A DNA stretch of 64,000 bases, taken from HGM13010 sp934527315 (lineage in GTDB: Bacteria; Bacillota; Clostridia; Oscillospirales; Oscillospiraceae). Both the position numbers and the translations under genes were made by a program. Within the stretch, counting starts at the first letter, position 1. Every line of letters starts with the position of its first letter. Positions 1-9,452 of this stretch are shown piece by piece. Where the stretch lies: NCBI GenBank assembly GCA_934527315.1, contig CAKTAK010000005.1:1-64000 (forward strand), written 5' to 3'. Under the pieces are notes generated by a model. The model was not told the origin of the DNA, ran no database searches, and was given only the letters and a program-made list of their open reading frames with translations.

Positions 1-206
1 TCAATCACTTCTTCCGCCGTGTAGGTCTGATTGCCCACCACGTCGATTTCGTTCACGCGGAAAAAGATGCTCATTGCCAAAATCACGGAAAGGCAAATCA
101 GTACAAACGCAATGGGTGCATACAGCACGTTGCGGCTCTTTCGTTTTTGCCGAATCGGCTGACCTGTTGCCTGCGTTCGTTTGCCTTGTGTTGTCTTTCG
201 TGCCAT
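1..206 (-). CDS. ftsQ: FtsQ/DivIB cell-division protein, N-terminal part (runs off window)
   Basis: About 68 residues are visible: a basic cytoplasmic tail (residues 1-26, rich in R/K/Q), one membrane segment (about 27-49) and the start of a POTRA-like stretch (RVNEIDVVGNQTYTAEEVI). This is the usual build of FtsQ/DivIB, which bridges FtsL/FtsB with the septal synthase outside the membrane. The ATG at 206 follows AAGGAAGAG at SD distance. It is the last visible gene of the dcw cluster, 20 bases after murA1. The C-terminal beta domain lies beyond the window, so the family is inferred from topology, motif and position. Confidence 0.85.
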   Translation of the reverse strand, partial: MARKTTQGKRTQATGQPIRQKRKSRNVLYAPIAFVLICLSVILAMSIFFRVNEIDVVGNQTYTAEEVI

Positions 207-226
207 CTAAACTCTTCCTTTCGGAT

Positions 227-1483
227 TCAATCGGTTACCGTAATTTCTGCGCCTAATCCGCGCAGACACCCGTCAAAATTTTCATATCCCCGGGAGATAT
301 GCTGTCGGTCTATGACCACGGTTTCTCCCTCGGCCATCAATCCCGCCACCAGCAGCGCCGCGCCGCCCCGCAGGTCCATTGCCTGCACCGCAGTGCCCCG
401 GAGGGTTTTCACCCCGGTGACCCGGGCAACGCCGTCCTGCACCGAAATATCCCCGCCCAGTTTCATCAGCTCCCGGGTGTGGCGCAGACGACCGGAGAAG
501 ATCGTCTCCCGGAATTCCGTGGTTCCCGCCGCTTTCAGACACGCTGCCAACAGCAGCGGCTGCGCATCTGTGGGAAATCCCGGATAGGGTTGGGTTTCTA
601 TGATACCCGGACTGTGCAAGCAGCCCGTTGACCACAGACGCAGCCAATTCCCGCCGCTTTCCACGGTGCAGCCCATCTTTTCCAGCGCATCGGTTATGGT
701 CTGCAAATGCTCCGGGATCACCGGAGTGACCGTAACGTCTCCTCCGCACCCCGCCCCGGCGCACAGCACCGTTGCCGCCGCAATGCGGTCGGGCATAATC
801 CGATACCGAACACATTCCGGTACGGGCTCCATACCGTCTATGTAAATCATATCCGTTCCTGCCCCGGAAATGCGTACGCCCATGGCGCGCAGGAAATTTT
901 GCAGGTCCACAATCTCCGGTTCCCGGGCCGCACCGATAAGTTTCACCGGCTCTTCCGCTCCGCAAGCTGCCAGCATGGCATTTTCCGTAGCGCCCACACT
1001 GGGTATGGGAAAGTGAATTTCCCCGCCCCGGAGCCGCTCTGCCCGGCAATGAATGGCATCGTCCGTCACGGTCATTCGGCCGCCCAAGGTTTCTAATGCC
1101 GATAAATGCAAATTCACCGGCCGGGGACCCAGCATACAGCCGCCGGGCATGGAGACCTCACTCTCCCCGAATCGAGCCAGCAAGCTGCCCAGAAACAGCA
1201 CCGAGGACCGCATTTGCGTCATCAATCCGTCGGGTGCCCGGGTCAATGCGGCGGTACGGGAATCCACCGTAACCCGGTGGTCGTTCCACGTTACCCGGCA
1301 ACCCAGATGCTCCAGAATTTTCAACGTGTTTTCCACGTCCCGCAGGCGGGGAACCCCCTCCAATTCGGCAACACAGCCCCGCACCATTGTTGCGGTAAGA
1401 ATGGGCAGCACCGCATTTTTTGCGCCTTGTATGTATGCAGTTCCCTGCAGCGGTTTTCCTCCGTGTATGGTCCAAATCCCCAT
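227..1483 (-). CDS. murA: UDP-GlcNAc 1-carboxyvinyltransferase (MurA), copy 1, in the dcw cluster
   Basis: This 418-residue EPT-fold protein transfers enolpyruvate from PEP to UDP-GlcNAc, the first committed step of peptidoglycan synthesis in the cytoplasm. K22-N23 (GAKNAVLP) and the PEP-binding cysteine C116 in PGGCMLGPRP match the family; that cysteine is also the fosfomycin target. The frame is open to 1510, but the ATG at 1483 has GGGGGCG just upstream and gives the normal MurA N-terminus, so I chose it. It lies between murG and ftsQ, the slot used by murB in Bacillus. A second copy, about 38% identical by eye, lies at 27974-29275. Confidence 0.93.
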   Translation of the reverse strand: MGIWTIHGGKPLQGTAYIQGAKNAVLPILTATMVRGCVAELEGVPRLRDVENTLKILEHLGCRVTWNDHRVTVDSRTAALTRAPDGLMTQMRSSVLFLGSLLARFGESEVSMPGGCMLGPRPVNLHLSALETLGGRMTVTDDAIHCRAERLRGGEIHFPIPSVGATENAMLAACGAEEPVKLIGAAREPEIVDLQNFLRAMGVRISGAGTDMIYIDGMEPVPECVRYRIMPDRIAAATVLCAGAGCGGDVTVTPVIPEHLQTITDALEKMGCTVESGGNWLRLWSTGCLHSPGIIETQPYPGFPTDAQPLLLAACLKAAGTTEFRETIFSGRLRHTRELMKLGGDISVQDGVARVTGVKTLRGTAVQAMDLRGGAALLVAGLMAEGETVVIDRQHISRGYENFDGCLRGLGAEITVTD

Positions 1484-1561
1484 TTTCACGCCCCCACATA
1501 GCAAACTCATGTCATACTATGCATCTGCGGGAAAAATGTCTCTGCGGGAACCGCCGGGGAT

Positions 1562-2698
1562 TCAGCTCTGCTGATTTTTCGCTGCCAGACCCAACACCAC
1601 GTCGGTAATCCGCTCCGTTGCGTCGGGAACGGCATAGCCGCGCATGGCCTGCTCCATTTTCTCCAAACGAGCCCTATCGTGAATCAGTTCCATAACGGTT
1701 TTCACCAGGGTTTCGGAAGTCAATCCAGGCTCCGGCAAAACAATGGCGCCGCCTGCTTTTTCCAGTACCCGGGCATTTTTTTCCTGATGGTTGTTCGTCA
1801 CGTTGGGACTGGGAACCAGTACCGCCGGTTTTCCCATCATTGCCAGCTCCGACAAGGTGGACGCGCCGGCGCGGCACAATACCAAATCCGCCGCCGCCAT
1901 CACCCGGGACATATCGTAAATATACGGCCGAACGTCATAGCCCTCTTGGGTAAACCCGCCGGGGCATTCCGCTTTCAGCCGGGTAATCATCTCCTCATAT
2001 CCTGCCGTGCCGGCGGAATGAATCAGACAGAAATCGCTGTCTTTCCGGGTATCCGTAATAAAATCCGCCATCAATTCGTTCATACGCATGGCGCCCAAAG
2101 AGCCCCACACGGAAACAATCAGAGGTTTCTCCTGAGGAATTCCCAGCTCCGCCTTTGCGGCGGCTTTGGTATAGGTTCGGAAATCCCCCCGCACCGGTGT
2201 TCCGGTTACGGTGACCTTTTCCGGGTGCTTATAGCCGTTTTTGCTTTCCTCAAAGCCCACCATCATGCCGTCCACGTGGTCTGCCAGCATTTTTGTGGTC
2301 AAGCCAGGTACGGCATTGGACTCGTGGAGCACCGTGGGAATTCCCAACTTCTGCGCAGCCCGGAGCACCGGGAAACACACATATCCGCCGGTTCCTACCA
2401 CCACGTCCGGTTGGAATTCCTTGATAATTTTCTTGGATTCTCCCAAGGACACCACCACGTTTTTCGCCGTGATGAGGTTGTGCTTAATGCCTTCCAAATT
2501 CAGCTTCCGCTGAAGATTGGTAATGTCAATCAGCCGAATTTCATATCCCGCCCGGGGGACCAAATCCTCTTCCATGCGGCCTTTTGCGCCCACAAACAGA
2601 ATTTCCGTTCCCGGCATCAGTTCTTTCAGCCGTCCGGCAACCGCAATCGCCGGGTTAATATGTCCGGCGGTACCGCCGCAAGCAAATAAAAATTTCAT
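1562..2698 (-). CDS. murG: MurG, lipid I to lipid II N-acetylglucosaminyltransferase
   Basis: This 378-residue GT-B enzyme adds GlcNAc from UDP-GlcNAc to lipid I at the inner membrane face. The N-terminal glycine-rich loop ACGGTAGHINPA (about residues 6-17) contacts lipid diphosphate. The C-terminal nucleotide-sugar site is seen in CRAGASTLSELAMMGKPAV and NHQEKNA. Length is normal for the family. AGGGA precedes the ATG. It sits between ftsW and murA1 as part of the leftward dcw transcript. Confidence 0.96.
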   Translation of the reverse strand: MKFLFACGGTAGHINPAIAVAGRLKELMPGTEILFVGAKGRMEEDLVPRAGYEIRLIDITNLQRKLNLEGIKHNLITAKNVVVSLGESKKIIKEFQPDVVVGTGGYVCFPVLRAAQKLGIPTVLHESNAVPGLTTKMLADHVDGMMVGFEESKNGYKHPEKVTVTGTPVRGDFRTYTKAAAKAELGIPQEKPLIVSVWGSLGAMRMNELMADFITDTRKDSDFCLIHSAGTAGYEEMITRLKAECPGGFTQEGYDVRPYIYDMSRVMAAADLVLCRAGASTLSELAMMGKPAVLVPSPNVTNNHQEKNARVLEKAGGAIVLPEPGLTSETLVKTVMELIHDRARLEKMEQAMRGYAVPDATERITDVVLGLAAKNQQS

Positions 2699-2762
2699 GT
2701 AGTTCCCTACTCTCTTGATTTGGAATCTGTGGAAAACGCCCTTTCCTCATTCTCGGACGAAA

Positions 2763-3947
2763 TTACTGTCCGGAATGTTTCCCTCGCTTTCGCCCCGATG
2801 GCACCGTTGGCACATCCCTGGAAATACTCAGCAGAATTCCCATTTCTGTCAACTCAATCCACAGTGCCGTACCGCCGTAACTAAAGAACGGCAGAGAAAT
2901 ACCGGTACAGGGAATTGTATTCGTCACCACCGCCACGTTCAATGCCACTTGAATGGCCAGCAGCGTGGAAATGCCCGTTGCCACCAGAAAACTGTATCGG
3001 TCCCGGCAATGGAGGGCAATCCAATATCCCCGGGTAATCAGCAGCGCAAACAAAATCAGAATCACCAATGCGCCCACAAAGCCCAATTCCTCGCAAACAA
3101 CGGAGAAAATAAAGTCATTGTGTTCCTCCGGCAAATACAGGTTCTTCTGCCGGCTTTGACCCAAGCCCAAGCCGAACATTCCGCCGGAGCCGATGGCATA
3201 CAGAGACTGCACAATCTGATAACCGGTGCCCTGCATGTGAGAAAACGGGTCCCGCCACGTTTGAATACGGGTGGACATATAGGGAAACAGAACGGTGATG
3301 ATGAAAAAGGCAATGGCAACAAATCCGCCGCCGCTTACGAACCAAAACAGCCGGGTGCCGCCCACAAACATAACCGTTGCACCCACCAGGAAAATGATGA
3401 TGGTTGCGGACATATGGGGTTCCAGCAGCAGCAAAACCGCCAAACCGCCCAGAATGACCGCAAAGGGCAGAATGCCGTACTTAAACGTACCCATATTGTT
3501 TTTGTACTTGCAGACCATATCGGAAAACACCAGAATGACTGCAATTTTTGCAAATTCCGAGGGCTGCAAGGTCACGCCGATGCCGGGAATCTGAATCCAT
3601 CGGCGGGAGCCCACTTCTTCGCCCACACCAATCAGCAGCACGATGACCAGCATCACACCGGTAACGCCCAGCAGCAGCCATGAAAATCTTCGGTACAGTC
3701 CGATGGGAAAGCGAGAGGCAACGTACATAATGCCCACGCCGGTAACCGCAAAAATCAGCTGCCGATTGAAATAATACGCCGCATTATTTTCCGTATAATA
3801 CGCCCGGACATAACTGGCCGACAACACCATAATAACGCCGATGGACAGCAGCAGAATCGTCAGCGCCGCAAAGGGCACATCCATCTGTCCCCGTCCGATA
3901 GACGCTTTGGTGGAGTAATCCTCCAGTCGATTTTCCGAATATTTCAT
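2763..3947 (-). CDS. ftsW: FtsW/SpoVE-type SEDS peptidoglycan glycosyltransferase
   Basis: This 394-residue polytopic protein has about ten membrane segments. SEDS marks include QIPGIGVTLQPSEFAK, the large loop with YQIVQSLYAIGSGG...GLGQSRQKNLYLPEEHNDFIFSV, and the C-terminal PFFSYGG. SEDS proteins polymerise lipid II and work with a class B PBP, here most likely the one at 6493-8823. SpoVE is a close paralog and cannot be separated by sequence alone; position between mraY and murG suits either. The start has a strong SD (AAGGGAGG). Confidence 0.92.
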   Translation of the reverse strand: MKYSENRLEDYSTKASIGRGQMDVPFAALTILLLSIGVIMVLSASYVRAYYTENNAAYYFNRQLIFAVTGVGIMYVASRFPIGLYRRFSWLLLGVTGVMLVIVLLIGVGEEVGSRRWIQIPGIGVTLQPSEFAKIAVILVFSDMVCKYKNNMGTFKYGILPFAVILGGLAVLLLLEPHMSATIIIFLVGATVMFVGGTRLFWFVSGGGFVAIAFFIITVLFPYMSTRIQTWRDPFSHMQGTGYQIVQSLYAIGSGGMFGLGLGQSRQKNLYLPEEHNDFIFSVVCEELGFVGALVILILFALLITRGYWIALHCRDRYSFLVATGISTLLAIQVALNVAVVTNTIPCTGISLPFFSYGGTALWIELTEMGILLSISRDVPTVPSGRKRGKHSGQ

Positions 3948-3993
3948 AGGCTCCGCCTCCCTTCCCGCGAATTACAATAAAAGTTCCGGTTCC

Positions 3994-5001
3994 TTAAAAC
4001 CGATGCTGAATGCCGATAAAGGAAATGATTGCAAACAGCGTAGATACGCCGCCGAAAAGCACAAACAGCTGCTTTTCCGTCCATTTGTGACCCAGCCAGC
4101 CGCCCATTTCCAGATGATGATGGAACGGGGCCATTTTGAACACCCGCTTGCCGCCGGAGATCTTGAAATAGCCCACCTGAATGATATCGGACAGGGTTTC
4201 GATGATATACACAATACCCAGAGTCACCAGAATCAAGGGCATGTCATAGGCAAACGCCAAGGCAGCCACCGCGCCGCCCAAAAACAGAGAGCCGGTATCA
4301 CCCATGAACACCTTTGCCGGGTTGAAGTTGTAAATCAAAAAGCCCAGCAGACCGCCGGCCAAACCGGAGGCAAATACACCCAATGCAAGGTAGCCTGCAC
4401 CCCAGTAATAGGTGATCACCACGAAGAAAATCATCACCGGGAAGGTTGTTCCCGTTGCCAGACCGTCCACACCGTCGGTAAGGTTCACAGCATTGACCGT
4501 GCCGACGATGATAAATGCCGCCAGAATGTAATACAGCACCGGGGGCACAGGAACCGTCACGTTGAAGAAGGGAATGTACAAATCCGTGGTGATATATCCC
4601 AGCTCACGCATCACCAGAATGAACACCACAGAGGCAATCAGCTGCAGCAGCAGTTTGCTTTTTGCCGTCAGACCCAGATTGGCCTTGTGTTTCAGTTTCT
4701 CATAATCGTCCAGAAAGCCAATGGCACCAAACACCAGAGCCAACAGCAGACACACAATATGACCGTACTCGCCCTGGGCAAAGCATTGCCAACCGGCAGC
4801 AAAGCAAGCCACCGTAACACCTACTACAAACATCAGACCGCCCATGGTGGGTGTGCCGCTTTTGGACATGTGCCAGCTGGGTCCGATTTCCTTAATCATT
4901 TGTCCCGCTTTGACTTTCCGCAGCCAAGGAACCAAAAATGCTCCCACCAGTGAGGACACTACAAAGCCCACCACAAATGCCAAAATCAATTTCATGCTCA
5001 T
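3994..5001 (-). CDS. mraY: MraY, phospho-MurNAc-pentapeptide translocase
   Basis: This 335-residue, roughly ten-helix membrane enzyme joins phospho-MurNAc-pentapeptide to undecaprenyl phosphate to make lipid I. Visible hallmarks are GPSWHMSKSGTPTMGG, LDDYEK, NLTDGVDGLA, YNFNPAKVFMGDTGS and MAPFHHHLEMGG, the last with the conserved histidine triad. The ATG at 5001 overlaps the murE stop as ATGA; a second ATG two codons on is equally possible. It is one gene of the continuous dcw operon. Confidence 0.97.
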   Translation of the reverse strand: MSMKLILAFVVGFVVSSLVGAFLVPWLRKVKAGQMIKEIGPSWHMSKSGTPTMGGLMFVVGVTVACFAAGWQCFAQGEYGHIVCLLLALVFGAIGFLDDYEKLKHKANLGLTAKSKLLLQLIASVVFILVMRELGYITTDLYIPFFNVTVPVPPVLYYILAAFIIVGTVNAVNLTDGVDGLATGTTFPVMIFFVVITYYWGAGYLALGVFASGLAGGLLGFLIYNFNPAKVFMGDTGSLFLGGAVAALAFAYDMPLILVTLGIVYIIETLSDIIQVGYFKISGGKRVFKMAPFHHHLEMGGWLGHKWTEKQLFVLFGGVSTLFAIISFIGIQHRF

Positions 5002-6455
5002 CTATTTTCACGCCTTCTTTTCAGTATCTCTGCCACAATTTCACGTTCGTCCATGTGGAATTTTTCTTTGCCGATAATCTGGTAATCCTCGTGGCCTTTT
5101 CCCGCCAGAATAATCACATCGCCGGGCTGATGATGGGTAATGGCCCATTCAATGGCTTCCGGTCGATTGCAAATCACCTGCTTGGGGGTCCGGGTATGCT
5201 CCATGCCCGCCAGAATCTCCGAAATAATTGCCTCCGGGTCCTCTGTCCGGGGATTATCACTGGTTACGATGACAAAATCCGCTTTTTCCGCCGCAATTTT
5301 GCCCATTTTCGGCCGTTTCGTCCGGTCGCGGTCTCCACCGCAGCCAAACAGCACCACCAGACGGCCCTGCGTCACTTCCCGCATGGCGGTCAGTACGTTG
5401 TCCAATGCGTCCGGGGTGTGGGCATAGTCAATCAGAATGGTGTAGTCTCCATCGGTAGGCACCACCTCTACCCGGCCTTTCACGCCGGTAGCCGTTGCCA
5501 TTGCCTTTGCGCTGTCTTCCAGAGAAATGCCCAGCTGCAGCATATTTCCCAGAACGCCCAGTGCATTGTACACCGAGAAAGTGCCGGGGATGGCCAGCTG
5601 TACGGGAACGGATTCCCCTTTGTAAACCGCCCGGAATGTGACGCCGGAGGCTTTGTGGACAATCTCCTCCGCCCGCAAATCGGCTTTGGGATTGGTCACG
5701 CCGTAGGTCAGCGTCTCCCCATTTGCATGGTCCACCATGAACTGACCCCACGGGTCATCCAGATTGATAACTGCCTTGGTGCACACGGCAAACAGCTTTG
5801 CCTTGGCAGCGGCATAGTTTTCCATGGTTTTGTGATAGTCCAGATGATCCTGGGTCAGGTTGGTAAAGCTGCCCACCGCAAAGTGAACGCCCTCCACGCG
5901 GCCCAAATCCAACGCATGAGAGGAAACCTCCATCACCACATGGGTGCAGCCCGCCGCCAGCATCTGTGCAAACAACCGCTGCAGCTCGATGGATTCCGGC
6001 GTGGTCCGCTCGCTGTGGAGCGTTTCCTGCCCAATCATATTGCCGTTGGTGCCGATTAATCCCACCTTGGCATGCAGAATTTCTTCCAACAGATGTTTCA
6101 CCAGATAAGTGGTTGTGGTTTTTCCGTTGGTTCCGGTAACCCCGATGACCGTCATTTTGGAAGACGGGTCGCCGTAGAATCGGCAAGCCGTCCGTGCCAA
6201 GGCTTTCCGGCTGTCCGGAACCAGTACATAGGGCACTTCCACCGCGGGTGCCTCTTCGCAAATCACCACTGCGGCGCCGCGCTCCACAGCCTGGGGGATA
6301 TATTTATGTCCATCGGTTTCAAATCCCCGGACTGCCACAAAGGCAAATCCCGGCTCCACGGCTCGAGAATCATTCTCCAGTCCGATAATCTCCATGGACG
6401 CGTCTGCATGGAACCGGACGCCGTCCAAGTCCTGCAGGATTTCCGAAAGTTTCAT
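4998..6455 (-). CDS. murE: MurE, UDP-MurNAc-tripeptide ligase (meso-DAP type)
   Basis: This 485-residue Mur ligase has the ATP loop GVTGTNGKTTTTYL, the catalytic region MEVSSHALDLGRVEG, and the C-terminal CGGDRDRTKRPKM. The motif SDNPRTEDP marks meso-diaminopimelate-adding enzymes rather than lysine-adding ones, so the wall is inferred to be DAP-type. The frame extends to a TTG at 6482, but the ATG at 6455 follows GGAG at good distance and gives MKLSEILQ. The stop overlaps mraY by 4 bases. Confidence 0.95.
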   Translation of the reverse strand: MKLSEILQDLDGVRFHADASMEIIGLENDSRAVEPGFAFVAVRGFETDGHKYIPQAVERGAAVVICEEAPAVEVPYVLVPDSRKALARTACRFYGDPSSKMTVIGVTGTNGKTTTTYLVKHLLEEILHAKVGLIGTNGNMIGQETLHSERTTPESIELQRLFAQMLAAGCTHVVMEVSSHALDLGRVEGVHFAVGSFTNLTQDHLDYHKTMENYAAAKAKLFAVCTKAVINLDDPWGQFMVDHANGETLTYGVTNPKADLRAEEIVHKASGVTFRAVYKGESVPVQLAIPGTFSVYNALGVLGNMLQLGISLEDSAKAMATATGVKGRVEVVPTDGDYTILIDYAHTPDALDNVLTAMREVTQGRLVVLFGCGGDRDRTKRPKMGKIAAEKADFVIVTSDNPRTEDPEAIISEILAGMEHTRTPKQVICNRPEAIEWAITHHQPGDVIILAGKGHEDYQIIGKEKFHMDEREIVAEILKRRRENR

Positions 6456-6492
6456 AGTTGAATCGCTCCAATCAAATTCCAAATCTCTTGTA

Positions 6493-8823
6493 TCAATACC
6501 GACCCATCATAGACGTATCGCCGCTGACCAATGTGACGTCCACCACGGTGCCGTGGTCTACCACTTCCCCGGCAGGAATGCTCTGGGTGGAAACCATCTG
6601 GGTCTTGGGGTTCACAATGGAGCTGTCCGTCCGCACAAACAAGCCGTAATAGGACAGCATCAAAGACGCGTCTGCGTAGGAATATCCCACCACGCTGGGT
6701 ACGCTTTCCTGCTCGGCAGAGGGCTCCGCGTCGGCATACAGAATAATCTGCGAGCCGTCTGCAATCACGGAAAATGCTTTCGGCAGCTGGTCGGTTACGG
6801 TCTCGCCGTCACCGATGACGCGATAGGTCAGGCCCGCCGCGGACAATGCCTGCTCCGCCTCCGCCAAGGACATGCCCCGCACAGAGGGCACAGACTTATC
6901 CATAACCTTTGCCTCGCTCTGGGTATAGCTGGGCTCCACACCGATATAGGGCAGAATATCCGCCATCATGTGACCCACCACCGGAGCCGCCATGTTGCCG
7001 CCGCTGATATAAACGCCGCTTTCGCTGCTGGGGGTATCCAGCAGGATCAGAATGGCGATTTTTGGGTCATCAGCCGGGGCAAAGCCCAAGAAGGAAACAA
7101 TGTATTCTTTCCGTGCGCCGGTTGCGTCCTGGGCAACTTTTTCGGAAGTACCGGTTTTGCCGCCAATCTGATAGCCTGCCACGTAAGCATTCTTACCGGT
7201 GCCGTCCACGTTATCGCCCACAACGCGCTCCAGAATAGAACGCACTTCTTTGCTGGTGTTCTCGCTGATGACCTGACGGACAACCGTCGGCTGATTGGCC
7301 TGCAGCACCTCGCCGTTGGAATCCCGAATTTCCTTCACCAGATAGGGTTTCATCAGATTGCCGCCGTTGATGGCTGCGCTGACCGCCGTAATCAGCTGAA
7401 TCGGCGTAATGGTAAAGGTCTGACCGAAGGAGGCTGCCGCCAACTGGGAGAGGTTGTTTTTCTGATAGAACACATTCTGGCTCCACCAGATACTGCCGCT
7501 CTCGCCGGCCATATCAATACCGGTTTTTCCGCTTTGCAGGGTATCCGGATTGTCGGACAGATTCAGCAAACCGAACGCTTCGGCATATTTATAGAAGTTC
7601 TGTGCCCCCACGCGGACGCCCAGATTCACAAATGCCACGTTGCAGGAATGCTGCACCGCCTGCGTCAACGTCTGCATGCCGTGGCCGCCGGTTTTCCAGC
7701 ATTTACGGGGTTCATCGTCACCGGTCACCTGCACACTGCCGCTGCAGAAAAAGCTGTCATTCATGTTGGTTACGCCCTCTTCCAAAGCCATGGAAAGGGT
7801 CAGAATTTTAAAGACGGAGCCGGGCTCATAGGTATCGGAAATGGCCTTATTCCGCCACTGCCGCTGCTGCGCAGCCGTCCGCAGCGCGCTTTTTTCCTCA
7901 TCACTGGTGGCTGCATCAATCAGCGCCTGGTCCGCCTCGCTGACCGCCTGATAATCGTTCAAGTCAAAGTTATCCAAGGACACCATGCCCAGAATCTCAC
8001 CGGTGCTTGGGTCCATGGCAATGGCCGCCGCGCCTTTCTGCACGTCGTAATCTTCCACAGCCTGTTTCAGATGCTTTTCCAGATAGTACTGAATCGTGGC
8101 GTCGATGGTCAGTTCAATATCCTCGCCGTTTTTGGCGTCATAGTAATCCTCAAAGTTGCTGTACAGCAGCTGTGTTCCCGCGCTTGTGGTGGCGCGAATC
8201 ACGCGGCCGTCCGCACCGGAGAGCACATCGTCATAGTACGCCTCAACACCGCTCAAGCCGTAGTTATCGGTACCCACAAAGCCAATCACATGGCTGGCCA
8301 AAGAGCCGTAGGGATAGTACCGCTTGGTATCGGTCTCGATTTTCACGCCAATCAGATTATTTTCCTTTTTGAATTTCCGAACCTGCTCGGTCTGTTCGTC
8401 CTCCACTTTTCGGGCAACGGTTTTATACCATGAATCGGTATCCTGGGTCATTTCCAGAATTTTGCTGTAATCCACGCCCAAAATTTCCGAAAGTCCCTTG
8501 GCAATCATCACCGGATCCTCGTCATTTTTGACAATTTCCGCCGGGCTGATGAAAATCGTGCTGACATCAGCGCTTGCCGCCAGAATTTTCCCGTTGCGGT
8601 CATAAATACTGCCCCGGGAGGCGCTGAGCGTCGTTTCCCGCACCTGCTGGCTGATGGCCAAAGATTCGTACTTATCATGGTCCAAAACCTGCAATTTGAA
8701 CAGGCGTATACCCAAACCTACAAATACGGCAATGCCGCACACAATCATCAAGATCAGTGTGCGGCGAAGCATCATTTGATTGGGGCCTCGGACGTCATGT
8801 TTCCGTCCATTCCGATTCGACAT
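6493..8823 (-). CDS. pbpB: Class B penicillin-binding transpeptidase with two PASTA domains (PBP2b/SpoVD family)
   Basis: This 776-residue protein has a basic tail, one membrane anchor (about 20-42), a dimerisation domain, and a transpeptidase domain with S336-V-F-K339, S393-C-N and K556-T-G. Two C-terminal PASTA repeats follow (about 636-700 and 705-770). It cross-links septal peptidoglycan with the SEDS enzyme. Position after ftsL and before murE, and two PASTA units, suggest the vegetative division PBP. Clostridial SpoVD sits in the same slot and is hard to distinguish. SD AGGGAG precedes the ATG. Confidence 0.92.
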   Translation of the reverse strand: MSNRNGRKHDVRGPNQMMLRRTLILMIVCGIAVFVGLGIRLFKLQVLDHDKYESLAISQQVRETTLSASRGSIYDRNGKILAASADVSTIFISPAEIVKNDEDPVMIAKGLSEILGVDYSKILEMTQDTDSWYKTVARKVEDEQTEQVRKFKKENNLIGVKIETDTKRYYPYGSLASHVIGFVGTDNYGLSGVEAYYDDVLSGADGRVIRATTSAGTQLLYSNFEDYYDAKNGEDIELTIDATIQYYLEKHLKQAVEDYDVQKGAAAIAMDPSTGEILGMVSLDNFDLNDYQAVSEADQALIDAATSDEEKSALRTAAQQRQWRNKAISDTYEPGSVFKILTLSMALEEGVTNMNDSFFCSGSVQVTGDDEPRKCWKTGGHGMQTLTQAVQHSCNVAFVNLGVRVGAQNFYKYAEAFGLLNLSDNPDTLQSGKTGIDMAGESGSIWWSQNVFYQKNNLSQLAAASFGQTFTITPIQLITAVSAAINGGNLMKPYLVKEIRDSNGEVLQANQPTVVRQVISENTSKEVRSILERVVGDNVDGTGKNAYVAGYQIGGKTGTSEKVAQDATGARKEYIVSFLGFAPADDPKIAILILLDTPSSESGVYISGGNMAAPVVGHMMADILPYIGVEPSYTQSEAKVMDKSVPSVRGMSLAEAEQALSAAGLTYRVIGDGETVTDQLPKAFSVIADGSQIILYADAEPSAEQESVPSVVGYSYADASLMLSYYGLFVRTDSSIVNPKTQMVSTQSIPAGEVVDHGTVVDVTLVSGDTSMMGRY

Positions 8824-8915
8824 AGTCTACTCCCTAAAAATCCCTGATAATTCATGCATTCGCTCCGGTTCTGCACACGGGCCGGTCCTTCCGTCCGTAA
8901 AAATATACCGGCGAA

Positions 8916-9440
8916 TCAGTCCAGATATGACTTCACTGCGGAAATGATTTTCTCAAAGCCGCTTGCGCCGGTTTCCGGTGTCAGAACTTCAGCCTTATCC
9001 ACGGTACCGGAGTTGATATAATACACCTGATCGCTTGTCGGCTGCTGCATTCCCAGCTGCGTCATGGCATAATCCTCGATTTCTGCCAGATTGAACGCAT
9101 ATTCGTAGTTTATCAAAAGTTTCTGATGGGTAGTTTCCAATTCGGTCAGCTGATTTTGCAGCCGGACAACCTGAATGGAAGTCTGGCTCAGCTGGGCCCG
9201 GGCAAACAGTGAAAACACCAGCAGTACCGCAGCAACCAGCAAGCCAATTACAGCCGCCGGTGAAACCGCCTGCTCGTTTCCCACATGGACGTCCTGCACC
9301 ACCTCGTCCCGCACCTTGCGGGCGGTGGGAATTTCAACCTGACGTCCAACGTGTCGTTCCGGATACGCGGCGGTATTGCTGTAATCATACGCTACGCTGC
9401 CGGACACATATTGTGTTTTGTAAGAGCTGTATTCTGCCAT
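8916..9440 (-). CDS. ftsL: FtsL-like divisome protein
   Basis: This 174-residue protein has a hydrophilic cytoplasmic domain of about 80 residues, one membrane helix (PAAVIGLLVAAVLLVFSLFA), a heptad-rich coiled coil (LSQTSIQVVRLQNQLTELETTHQKL) and a Tyr/Asp-containing tail. That topology and the place between rsmH and the PBP gene are how FtsL is recognised, since its sequence is poorly conserved. The cytoplasmic part is longer than in Bacillus FtsL. The start has AAGAGG upstream and lies 12 bases after rsmH. Confidence 0.78.
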   Translation of the reverse strand: MAEYSSYKTQYVSGSVAYDYSNTAAYPERHVGRQVEIPTARKVRDEVVQDVHVGNEQAVSPAAVIGLLVAAVLLVFSLFARAQLSQTSIQVVRLQNQLTELETTHQKLLINYEYAFNLAEIEDYAMTQLGMQQPTSDQVYYINSGTVDKAEVLTPETGASGFEKIISAVKSYLD

Positions 9441-9452
9441 ACGCTTTGCCTC

